Assembly (NCBI RefSeq): GCF_030444335.1
Contig: NZ_CP128595.1
Span: 2,523,875-2,587,874, forward strand
Direction of reading: 5' to 3'
Source: Polaribacter huanghezhanensis
Lineage (GTDB): Bacteria > Bacteroidota > Bacteroidia > Flavobacteriales > Flavobacteriaceae
Length of the DNA stretch: 64,000 nucleotides
How positions within the stretch are numbered: position 1 is the first letter of the stretch; every line of letters starts with the position of its first letter. The notes below the pieces were generated by a model. The model saw only the letters and a program-made list of their open reading frames with translations, was not told where the DNA came from and made no database searches. This document shows positions 26,305 through 34,783 of this stretch, piece after piece. The translations under genes were made by a program, and so were the position numbers.

Positions 26305-28614
26305 TTATATTTTTGGTTGATTAGACATCGTAAAAACAAATTCGCCTCCATTCATAATTTCTTTATGCAAGATATAATTTCTATTTATTTCTTTTCCGTT
26401 GATGGTTAATTTAGAAACGTACACATTTTCTTTGGATTGATTTTTTGTTGAAATCACCAAAGTTTTTCCGTTTTCTAAATTTAAAATAGCCTTTTTTACA
26501 TTCGGACTTCCCAACGCGTATCTATCTGAACCCGGAATTACAGGATAAAATCCTAGAGAACTAAAAATATACCAAGCACTCATTTGACCAGCGTCATCAT
26601 TTCCACACAAACCGTCAACTCCAGTTCCGTACATCGTGTCCATAATCATTCTTACTCTTGCTTGTGTTTTATAGGCTTTTCCTGTCCAATTGTATAAATA
26701 TGGAATGTGATGTCCTGGTTCGTTTCCATGCACATAATTTCCAATAATTCCATCTCTGGTAATGTCTTCGTGTTGGTCAATAAATTTATCATCAATTTCC
26801 ATGGTAAACAATGAATCTAAATGTTGAGAAAATTTTTCTTTTCCACCCATCATTTTCACCATTTTATCTAATTGATGCGGAACGTACAAGCCGTAATTCC
26901 ACGCATTTCCTTCAATAAAACCCTGTCCGTGTGTGTCTAAAGGATCAAAGTTTTTTCTAAAAGTTCCGTCAGATAATCTTGGACTCATATATCCGTTCTT
27001 TGGATTGAACACATTGTTGTAATATTCTGATCTTTCTAAAAATGTGTTCTCTGTTTTTGTATTATTTACGCTCTTAGCAATTTGAGCAATTGTCCAATCG
27101 TCATAGGCATATTCTAAGGTTTTAGAAACGGAAGAATGACTTTTATCATCTGGCACATATTTGTAATCCAAATAATCTCCAATTCCGTCAAAATAACGAA
27201 CATTTGCTGTTGCAACTGCTGCTTTTAAAGCGCGGTTTTTATCAAAATCTCCTACCTTTTTTACTATTGCATCTGCAATTACAGAAGTGGCATGATAGCC
27301 AATCATACACCAATTTTCGTTGGCATAATGACTCCAAATTGGCAACATATGATGCACACTTTGTTCTTGATGCGCCAACATCGATTTTATCATGTCATTA
27401 TTTCGTTCTTGCTGAATAATATTAAACAACGGATGCAAAGCTCTATACGTGTCCCAAAGTGAAAAAATCGTGTAATTTGTAAACCCTTTTGATTCGTGAA
27501 TATTTTGATCTAAACCTCTATATTTTCCGTCTACATCTTCATATAAAATCGGACTTAACATGGTGTGGTATAAAGCTGTGTAAAATGTTTCTTTTTGAGA
27601 TTCTTCGATTGTTTCTACCTCAATTTTAGACAACTCATCATTCCATTTTTGTTGCGTTTCGGCTTTGGTTTTATTAAAATCCCAATGCGGAATCTCCGCT
27701 TCTAAGTTTTTCATTGCACCAGCAGAACTTACTGAAGATAATGCAAATTTCATCTTAATCTTTTCGCCTTCTTTGGTGTCAAAATTAAAATACGCTCTGA
27801 TGTCTTTTCCAGCCATTTCTGGAAAGTTTTTCTCTTCATTAAATCGACCATAAAAACCATTGTAGGTTATTTTATCATACTTTTTATGTCCGTAGCTTTT
27901 AAAAGGTTTTGAAAACTTGATGGCAAAAAATATTTTTTTAGTTCTTGCCCAACCTTTGGTTTGTCTGTAACCCGTAACGGTAGAATCGTTTTCTACTCGT
28001 AAAAAAGTCCATACATTTTTGTTATCATGCTGATACACATTGTACACCAAGTCTAATAAAATATGTGATTCTGATGATTTCGGAAATGTATATTGATGAA
28101 ATCCTACACGTTCTGTCGTTGTTAATTCTGCTTTTATCTTGTAATCTTCTAAATCAACTTTATAATACCCTGCCTGTGCTGTTTCATTTTTGTGAGAGAA
28201 TTTTGAGTAAAATCCTTTGGTTCCTTCTTTGGTTTCAATCGGATCTAAGACTAACTTTCCTGTGGTTGGCATTACTAAAAAATCTCCTAAATCTGAATGT
28301 CCTGTCCCGCTAAAATTTGTGTGTGCAAAACCAATAATTGTAGCATCTTTATATTGATAACCAGCACAATATTCGTAGGTTTTCGGATTGTATTTTCCGT
28401 CTATAAACATCACTTCAAAATTTGTTTGCGGACTTAGTTGCACCATTCCAAAAGGGGCAGTTGCTCCAGGATATACATGTCCCATTTTACTGGTTCCAAT
28501 CATTGGATTTACATATTTCACAAAATCTTTTGAAGCTTTTTTTTCTGAATCTAATTCAGAAGTACAGCTTGCAAATGAAATTACCAAAGCTGCTAATAGT
28601 ACTTTTTTAATCAT
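26305..28614 (-). CDS. GH92 alpha-mannosidase
   Basis: A 769-aa lipoprotein (VISFASC lipobox, Cys17) of GH92. It shows the N-terminal beta-domain start YVNPMIGTSKMGHVYPGATA, the (alpha/alpha)6 barrel with SLWDTYRALHPL, EGNAWNYGLYVPHQL (candidate acid Glu), a QHED stretch that may be the +1-subsite HE pair, HGNEPGHH, and the base-carrying GNDDAGQMSAWY. It lies 3 nt upstream of the third GH92 gene in the same operon. It probably acts on a linkage of high-mannose N-glycans, perhaps alpha-1,2, different from that of its neighbours; the linkage is not certain from sequence. Confidence 0.9.
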   Translation of the reverse strand: MIKKVLLAALVISFASCTSELDSEKKASKDFVKYVNPMIGTSKMGHVYPGATAPFGMVQLSPQTNFEVMFIDGKYNPKTYEYCAGYQYKDATIIGFAHTNFSGTGHSDLGDFLVMPTTGKLVLDPIETKEGTKGFYSKFSHKNETAQAGYYKVDLEDYKIKAELTTTERVGFHQYTFPKSSESHILLDLVYNVYQHDNKNVWTFLRVENDSTVTGYRQTKGWARTKKIFFAIKFSKPFKSYGHKKYDKITYNGFYGRFNEEKNFPEMAGKDIRAYFNFDTKEGEKIKMKFALSSVSSAGAMKNLEAEIPHWDFNKTKAETQQKWNDELSKIEVETIEESQKETFYTALYHTMLSPILYEDVDGKYRGLDQNIHESKGFTNYTIFSLWDTYRALHPLFNIIQQERNNDMIKSMLAHQEQSVHHMLPIWSHYANENWCMIGYHATSVIADAIVKKVGDFDKNRALKAAVATANVRYFDGIGDYLDYKYVPDDKSHSSVSKTLEYAYDDWTIAQIAKSVNNTKTENTFLERSEYYNNVFNPKNGYMSPRLSDGTFRKNFDPLDTHGQGFIEGNAWNYGLYVPHQLDKMVKMMGGKEKFSQHLDSLFTMEIDDKFIDQHEDITRDGIIGNYVHGNEPGHHIPYLYNWTGKAYKTQARVRMIMDTMYGTGVDGLCGNDDAGQMSAWYIFSSLGFYPVIPGSDRYALGSPNVKKAILNLENGKTLVISTKNQSKENVYVSKLTINGKEINRNYILHKEIMNGGEFVFTMSNQPKI

Positions 28615-28655
28615 TATCTATTATTAAAGATTGCTGCTTACGCAGGAATAATTTT

Positions 28656-31583
28656 TTACTTAATTTCGATTTCATCTGCAAACAACCAACTTCTACCATT
28701 GTGTTTGTACCCCAAATGCCATGTTGGTAAAACGCCTAGTTTTTTTGCAACTACTTTTACATATCTCACTTTTTTATTTTTAAAATTAAATTGTATTTTT
28801 CTAACAGAAGCTTTTCCGTTAGGTTTTGTAGCATCAATTATTTTAGAGGCAGTTTTTGTAAATGTTTTATTATTAGTACTGACATACATTTCTACTTTAG
28901 TAGGTAAAAAAATCCAGCTCTGTTGATCTTCTAAAAATCCAATAGTTGTTGATGATATTTCTTTTAATTTTCCTAAATCTACCGTTGCAATTACATCTGA
29001 ATCAGCATAACCTTGCCAAGTTCCGGTTCTAAAATCTTCTGCTCCGATAATTCCATCAATCAACGCATTTTTTCCACCACCATTGTATTGATTTGCATAC
29101 TTGGTTTTTAATGTAATGGTAACATTTGGATCTATTTTAAAAAACTCAGTGGTAATCGTTGCGCTTTTTTGACCCTCTTTTTCTGCGTATACTTTTAAGT
29201 TTGTTTTTTCTGAAATGGTAAATGGTTTTTCGTATTTCATAAATTCATCTCCAAAAGAATAATAAATACTTGCATCTTTATTTACAGAGTTTAACGTCAC
29301 CGTCGTTTTTCCTTTAAAAGCAATATCTCCTGTTTCAATAAATGGCGCAGCTACAATTAAATGTTCTTTGATTTCTGTAACAGGTATGTATGCATCTTCT
29401 GTTCCCCATGTTGATGGTTTGTCTGTCATTACAAATCGCAAACTTCCACCAGCAACAATGTCTTTGTGTTTTAAAAAGGTGTACGGATAATTTTCACCGT
29501 TCAACTCAACCGATTTAATGTATTTGTTTGTTGTAGAAATGGAGTCAGCAACAATGGTGAATGTTTTTCCGCTTTCTAAGTTGATGCTTGCTTTCGGAAA
29601 TAATGGTGCTCCAATAATATATTGATTTGACCCAGGCGTTACAGAATAAAATCCCATAGAACTCAGCACAAACCAAGCACTCATTTGTCCGCAATCTTCG
29701 TTTCCTGAAATTCCAGCTGGATCGTTTGTATATAATTCAGTTAAAATCTGACGTACTTTTTCTTGTGTTTTATACGGTTTATTGACAAAATTATACAAAT
29801 ACGCCATGTGATGACTTGGTTCATTTCCGTGTGCGTATTGTCCAATTAATCCTGTAATATCAGCTTGATTTCTTCCCGAAGTTTCATTTTTTGCGGTAAA
29901 TAATTTATCCAATTGCTTTTCTAAATTCTCTTTTCCGCCTAGCAAATTGATAAACCCAGAAACATCTTGTGGTACATAAAAACTGTATTGCCAAGAATTG
30001 GCTTCTGTATAATTAAAATTTACCTCAAAAGGATCAAAAGGTGAAAACCACGTATTTCTAAAACGTCCACGCATAAAATGTGTTGAAGGATCGAATACGT
30101 TTTTATAATATTGCGCTCTTTCTGTGTAGGTTTTATAATCATCCTCTTTTCCTAAGGCTTTTGCCATCTCTGCAATGGTCCAATCATCATAGGCATATTC
30201 TAAAGTTTTAGAAACCGATTCTGATTCTTTTTCAACGGGAATAAATCCATGTTTTTTATACGAATCCAATCCTAATTTATCTCTTGTCGCCGAATGTTTC
30301 ATCGCTTCAAAAGCTTTGTTTACATCGTAATTTCTGATTCCTTTTAAATAGGCATCAGCAATTACAGGAACCGCGTGATAACCAATCATACAACCTGTAT
30401 AACTTGCAGATAAATCCCAAATTGGCATGATTCCACCTTCATCGTATTTTGCTAAAAATGTATTGATAAAATCGTTGGTTCTGTTTTGTTCTATAATGGT
30501 ATATAATGGATGCGCAGCTCTAAACGTATCCCAAAGTGAGAATACCGTGTAATAATCAAACTCTTTTGTTTTATGGATTTTCATATCCATTCCACGATAA
30601 CGGCCATCAATATCTTGGTACAAATTTGGCGCAATCATGGTGTGATATAATGCCGTATAGAAATTGGTTTTGTAATCAATATTATCAGATTCTATAACTA
30701 TTTTTTCTAATTGTTGTTCCCAAACACCTTGCGTTTCTTTTTTGATTTCTTCAAAGGTTTTACTACCAATTTCTAATTGCCAATTATGAATTGCTCCTTC
30801 TTCATCAACGGGCGAAATTCCGATGGTAACATTTATTTCATTTCCAGTAGCATTGTCAAATTCAAAAGCAGCTTTTACTTTTTTTCCTGCTGTTCTATCA
30901 TTTAAAAAAGTAACTTTTGTAAACGGTTTAGAAAACAACATGTCAAAAAATAATCGTTGATCTGTAGCCCAAGCTTTAGAAAAACGATATCCAGAAACTG
31001 CTGTTTTAGAATTGATGGTTAGTTTAGAGTCTAACACTTCGTCTCGATGTTCTAAATCTAAAATAATAACTTGTTTTGAACCTTCTGCAAATTGATATTT
31101 ATGAATTCCGCTTCGTTCTTTCACTGTCAATTCAACCTCAATATTGGTGTCGTCTAAATATACTTTATAATACCCTGGTTCTGCAATTTCGTTGTCATGA
31201 GAAAATTTAGATTTATAGCCTTCTTTTCCGTCTGCGCCATTATTAAAAACCACTTTATTTGTGGGCATTAATAAAATATCTCCATAATCAGAAACTCCTG
31301 TTCCACTTAAATGTGTGTGTGAAAATCCAAATATTTCAGAATCAGAATAATGATACCCTGAACATCCATCCCAACCATCTAATCGTGTATCTGGACTCAA
31401 TTGCATCATTCCAAACGGACTTGTAGCACCAGGATATGTGTGTCCGTGACCTCCCGTTCCGATAAACGGATTTACATAAGAAATTAATTGTTGGTCTTTT
31501 TGTGCTGGAGAAATTAATGGTTTCGGTTTACAAGAATTTAAGAAGATTGAAAGTAAAACTAAAAGAAGAAAATATTTTTTCAT
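28656..31583 (-). CDS. GH92 alpha-mannosidase with C-terminal chitobiase-like and F5/8 modules
   Basis: A 975-aa lipoprotein (SIFLNSC, Cys18), first gene of the leftward operon. The GH92 catalytic part ends near residue 745: YVNPFIGTGGHGHTYPGATS, SLWDTFRAAHPL, EANSWQYSFYVPQD, HGNEPSHHMAYLYN, GNEDCGQMSAWF. It lacks the HE pair of its sisters (NQADITG at that place), so another linkage is likely. Two modules follow: a chitobiase-C-like beta-sandwich (about 750-825) and an F5/8 type C (discoidin) domain (about 830-975) ending NGRSWLFADEIEIK. The same two modules close the divergent GH20 enzyme. It is outside the cytoplasm, anchored to a membrane. Confidence 0.92.
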   Translation of the reverse strand: MKKYFLLLVLLSIFLNSCKPKPLISPAQKDQQLISYVNPFIGTGGHGHTYPGATSPFGMMQLSPDTRLDGWDGCSGYHYSDSEIFGFSHTHLSGTGVSDYGDILLMPTNKVVFNNGADGKEGYKSKFSHDNEIAEPGYYKVYLDDTNIEVELTVKERSGIHKYQFAEGSKQVIILDLEHRDEVLDSKLTINSKTAVSGYRFSKAWATDQRLFFDMLFSKPFTKVTFLNDRTAGKKVKAAFEFDNATGNEINVTIGISPVDEEGAIHNWQLEIGSKTFEEIKKETQGVWEQQLEKIVIESDNIDYKTNFYTALYHTMIAPNLYQDIDGRYRGMDMKIHKTKEFDYYTVFSLWDTFRAAHPLYTIIEQNRTNDFINTFLAKYDEGGIMPIWDLSASYTGCMIGYHAVPVIADAYLKGIRNYDVNKAFEAMKHSATRDKLGLDSYKKHGFIPVEKESESVSKTLEYAYDDWTIAEMAKALGKEDDYKTYTERAQYYKNVFDPSTHFMRGRFRNTWFSPFDPFEVNFNYTEANSWQYSFYVPQDVSGFINLLGGKENLEKQLDKLFTAKNETSGRNQADITGLIGQYAHGNEPSHHMAYLYNFVNKPYKTQEKVRQILTELYTNDPAGISGNEDCGQMSAWFVLSSMGFYSVTPGSNQYIIGAPLFPKASINLESGKTFTIVADSISTTNKYIKSVELNGENYPYTFLKHKDIVAGGSLRFVMTDKPSTWGTEDAYIPVTEIKEHLIVAAPFIETGDIAFKGKTTVTLNSVNKDASIYYSFGDEFMKYEKPFTISEKTNLKVYAEKEGQKSATITTEFFKIDPNVTITLKTKYANQYNGGGKNALIDGIIGAEDFRTGTWQGYADSDVIATVDLGKLKEISSTTIGFLEDQQSWIFLPTKVEMYVSTNNKTFTKTASKIIDATKPNGKASVRKIQFNFKNKKVRYVKVVAKKLGVLPTWHLGYKHNGRSWLFADEIEIK

Positions 31584-31646
31584 TCCGTATTTGGATTTAT
31601 TTATTTGACTAAATTAGCAAGATAACAATAATCAACCTATTTATTT
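31584..31646. promoter_or_regulatory. Divergent promoter region of the N-glycan locus
   Basis: Only 63 nt separate the start codons of the leftward GH92 operon and the rightward GH20 operon, so both promoters and any operator must overlap here. On the minus strand TAATTTAG is one base off TAnnTTTG. I cannot assign either promoter with confidence. Confidence 0.5.
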
Positions 31647-33941
31647 ATGTGGAATTTTAAACGCATCAAGTTTTTTTTTATCTGCTCATGCATCGTTTTA
31701 TTTTTTAATTCTTGTACAGACGAGAAGCAACTAGCTGTAATTCCAGCAATTATTCCTGTTCCGTCTTCTCAACAAATTAATGATGGTATTTTTGAAATGA
31801 GCAATTCAACTGGTATTTTTTCTGACGATGAATTTAAGCAAGTTGCCGATTTTTTAAAATCTTATATTGAATATGGAAGTGATATCAAATTAAAATCGGA
31901 AGCGTCTAAAAATGTCATCAGCTTTAAGAAAGATACTTCTATTACAAACGAAGAAGGATATCATTTAAAAATAGCATCAAACGAAATTACCATTGCAGCC
32001 AGTTCTGCAAAAGGAGCATTTTATGCTATACAAACTTTACGTCAATTATTGCCAGCTTCTTTTGAGAATGGAGCATACAAAGAATCTACTGTTTCTATTC
32101 AAAATTTAGAAATTACTGATGCGCCACAATTTAAATATCGTGGAATGCATTTAGATGTTGGGCGTCATTTTTTTCCGGTTGATTTTATTAAAAAGTACAT
32201 CGATTTGATGAGCATGCTAAAAATGAATACGTTTCATTGGCATTTAACAGAAGATCAAGGTTGGAGAATCGAAATTAAAAAATATCCAAAATTACAAGAA
32301 GTTGCTGCCTACAGAAATGAAACGTTGATTGGTCATTATTCTGATCAACCTCACAAATTTGACGGAAAAAGATACGGCGGATTTTACACGCAAGAACAAA
32401 TAAAAGAGGTTGTAAAATATGCATCAGAAAGACAAGTAACCATCATTCCAGAAATAGAAATGCCCGGTCATGCACAAGCGGCAATTGCTGCATATCTAGA
32501 ATTAGGTTGCACAGGAAAACCAATTGACGTTGCGACAAAATGGGGCGTTTTTGAAGATATTTATTGTCCGAAAGAAGCAACTTTTAAATTTTTAGAAGAT
32601 GTAATTGATGAAGTGGTTGCATTGTTTCCTGGAAAATACATTCATATTGGTGGCGATGAAGCTCCGAAAACGAGATGGAAAAACTGTGCGCATTGTCAAG
32701 CTTTAATTAAAAAAGAAGGTTTAAAAGACGAACACGGTTTGCAAAGTTATTTCATCACAAGAATGGAAAAATACATCAACTCTAAAGGAAAACAAATTAT
32801 TGGTTGGGACGAAATTTTAGAAGGCGGATTGGCACCAAATGCAACCGTAATGTCTTGGCGAGGAATGAAAGGTGCAGTTACTGCTGCACAACAACATCAT
32901 GATGTAATTTTAACGCCGGGTGCTTATTGTTATTTTGATCATTATCAATCTACAAAAGAAGACGAACCTTTGGCGATTGGTGGATTTTTACCTTTAGAAA
33001 AAGTGTACAGTTTTAATCCGATTCCGAAAGAATTGACCAAAAAAGAAGCAAAATATGTGTTGGGAGCGCAAGGAAATGTGTGGACAGAATACATGAAAGA
33101 TTCAAAACAAGTAGAATACATGGCTTTCCCAAGAATGGTTGCGTTGAGCGAAGTGGTTTGGTCTGAAAACAAAAATAAAAACTTTGAAAATTTTAAAAAT
33201 CGTTTAGAGTTTTATCAGCAGAGATTAGATGCTAGAGATGTAAATTATGCCAATCATTTGTATGAAGTTAAGGGGAAATCAGAAATAAAAGAGGGCGTTT
33301 TGTTCATGGATTTAAAAACTTCTTCGAATACAAAATCGATTCGGTATACTTTAGACGGCACAGCACCGAACATCAATTCTGCTGTTTATAAAAACTCATT
33401 ACTCGTTGATAAAAGTGTTACTATTCATGCTGCATCATTTGACTCCAAAAAACAAGTTAGTGGTGTTTTTAAAGAAAGCATAAAAATGCACAAAGCGGTT
33501 GGAAAAAAAATAACTTTTGATGTTGCTCCGAGTGAAAAATACAATGCTGGCGGAAATGCTGCATTGATCAACGGAATTAGTGGAAGCGACAAGCGTTATG
33601 GAGATAATGAATGGTTAGGTTTTGACGGAAAGGATGTAGAAATTACAATTGATTTAGGAAAAGAAATGGATGTAAATTCAATTGCTACACGTTTTAACAA
33701 TCAAACCGGAAGTTGGATTTACGCTCCGTCTCAAGTTATTGTGAGCTTTCCAGGCAATGATGAATTTATTCCAATCGAATTAGAACAAAGCAAAGAAAAA
33801 ATTGTTGATTTAAAATTAGAGACAAAAATAGTCACTCGATATATCAAATTAAAATTGATAAACTATGGTGTAATTCCTGACGGAAAACAAGGTGCTGGAC
33901 ATAAATCGTGGCTATTTATTGATGAAATTATTGTGGAGTAA
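31647..33941 (+). CDS. GH20 beta-N-acetylhexosaminidase
   Basis: Removes terminal beta-GlcNAc/GalNAc by substrate-assisted catalysis. A 764-aa lipoprotein (VLFFNSC lipobox). It has the GH20b N-domain (about 35-150) and the TIM barrel starting APQFKYRGMHLDVGRHFFP, with the catalytic pair Asp337-Glu338 in IHIGGDEAPKTRW and MSWRGMKGA. A chitobiase-C-like sandwich (about 548-612) and an F5/8 type C domain (614-764, ending HKSWLFIDEIIVE) follow. It is the first gene of the rightward operon with cutC and a beta-mannosidase. Its likely role is removal of GlcNAc from complex or trimmed N-glycans. Confidence 0.94.
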   Translation: MWNFKRIKFFFICSCIVLFFNSCTDEKQLAVIPAIIPVPSSQQINDGIFEMSNSTGIFSDDEFKQVADFLKSYIEYGSDIKLKSEASKNVISFKKDTSITNEEGYHLKIASNEITIAASSAKGAFYAIQTLRQLLPASFENGAYKESTVSIQNLEITDAPQFKYRGMHLDVGRHFFPVDFIKKYIDLMSMLKMNTFHWHLTEDQGWRIEIKKYPKLQEVAAYRNETLIGHYSDQPHKFDGKRYGGFYTQEQIKEVVKYASERQVTIIPEIEMPGHAQAAIAAYLELGCTGKPIDVATKWGVFEDIYCPKEATFKFLEDVIDEVVALFPGKYIHIGGDEAPKTRWKNCAHCQALIKKEGLKDEHGLQSYFITRMEKYINSKGKQIIGWDEILEGGLAPNATVMSWRGMKGAVTAAQQHHDVILTPGAYCYFDHYQSTKEDEPLAIGGFLPLEKVYSFNPIPKELTKKEAKYVLGAQGNVWTEYMKDSKQVEYMAFPRMVALSEVVWSENKNKNFENFKNRLEFYQQRLDARDVNYANHLYEVKGKSEIKEGVLFMDLKTSSNTKSIRYTLDGTAPNINSAVYKNSLLVDKSVTIHAASFDSKKQVSGVFKESIKMHKAVGKKITFDVAPSEKYNAGGNAALINGISGSDKRYGDNEWLGFDGKDVEITIDLGKEMDVNSIATRFNNQTGSWIYAPSQVIVSFPGNDEFIPIELEQSKEKIVDLKLETKIVTRYIKLKLINYGVIPDGKQGAGHKSWLFIDEIIVE

Positions 33942-33976
33942 AAAAACTGTAAAACTATTTTATATTTATTTTTCAT

Positions 33977-34043
33977 GTCTCCTCGAGCGCAGTCGAGAGG
34001 TTATTAATCACAATTAGGTCTCGACTGCGCTCGACCTGACAAG
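33977..34043. repeat. Pair of inverted TCGA-type repeats inside the GH20-cutC gap
   Basis: The 16-bp core TCGAGCGCAGTCGAGA occurs at 33983-33998 and its inverse around 34018-34037, giving a long hairpin with an AT-rich loop of about 20 nt. It lies between GH20 and cutC within an apparent operon, where it could attenuate or stabilise mRNA. It is the same family as 662 and 18015. Confidence 0.7.
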
Positions 34044-34054
34044 AAGATGATAAA

Positions 34055-34783
34055 ATGTTATTAGAAATCTGCGCAAACTCATACCAATCTGCCATCAACG
34101 CAGAAAAAGCCGGAGCAAATAGAATCGAATTGTGTGCAGAGTTGGCTGTTGGCGGAATTACACCTTCGTATGGTTTGCTAAAAAAAGTAATGAACGATTT
34201 AATAATTCCTGTTCATGTTTTAATTCGCCCAAGAAGTGGCGATTTCACCTATTCTGATGCTGAGTTTCAAATCCTAAAAGAAGACATTTTAATTTGTAAA
34301 GAGTTGGGCGTTTTGGGAATTGTTTCTGGTGTTTTACATATTGATAACACCATTGATATTGAAAGAACAAAAGAACTTGTTAGAATTGCTAAACCAATGA
34401 ATTTTACCTTTCACAGAGCTTTTGATTGGGTTGTAAATCCGATGGATGAAATCAAGAATTTAGAAAAAATTGGAGTCGATCGAATTTTAACTTCTGGACA
34501 AAAAACATCTGCTGAAAAAGGGTTAAATAATTTAATAAAATTTCAAAAAGCAACTTCTAAAATTACAATCATGCCTGGTGGCGGAATCAATCAACAGAAC
34601 ATCAAACTGTTTCAAGAAAACGGATTTAAAGAAGTGCATTTATCAGCAACTTCTCAAACTAAAACTATTGAAAACCCTGCAATATCAATGAATAGCAGTA
34701 CCCATTTTGATGAAACTCAAATTGCAACTTCAGATATTGAACATATAAAAACCTGTTTAGACATCATTTCGAATGAATCGTAA
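34055..34783 (+). CDS. cutC: CutC family protein
   Basis: A 242-aa TIM-barrel protein named for copper homeostasis in E. coli, though its molecular function is still unclear. The family start LEICANSYQSAINAEKAGAN, RIELCAELAVGGITPSYG, HVLIRPRSGDFTYS, FHRAFDW and ILTSGQ are all present. Cytoplasmic. It sits between GH20 and beta-mannosidase genes and overlaps the latter by 11 nt, so it is part of the glycan operon. That placement hints at a role in sugar metabolism rather than copper here; this is inference. Confidence 0.93.
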   Translation: MLLEICANSYQSAINAEKAGANRIELCAELAVGGITPSYGLLKKVMNDLIIPVHVLIRPRSGDFTYSDAEFQILKEDILICKELGVLGIVSGVLHIDNTIDIERTKELVRIAKPMNFTFHRAFDWVVNPMDEIKNLEKIGVDRILTSGQKTSAEKGLNNLIKFQKATSKITIMPGGGINQQNIKLFQENGFKEVHLSATSQTKTIENPAISMNSSTHFDETQIATSDIEHIKTCLDIISNES

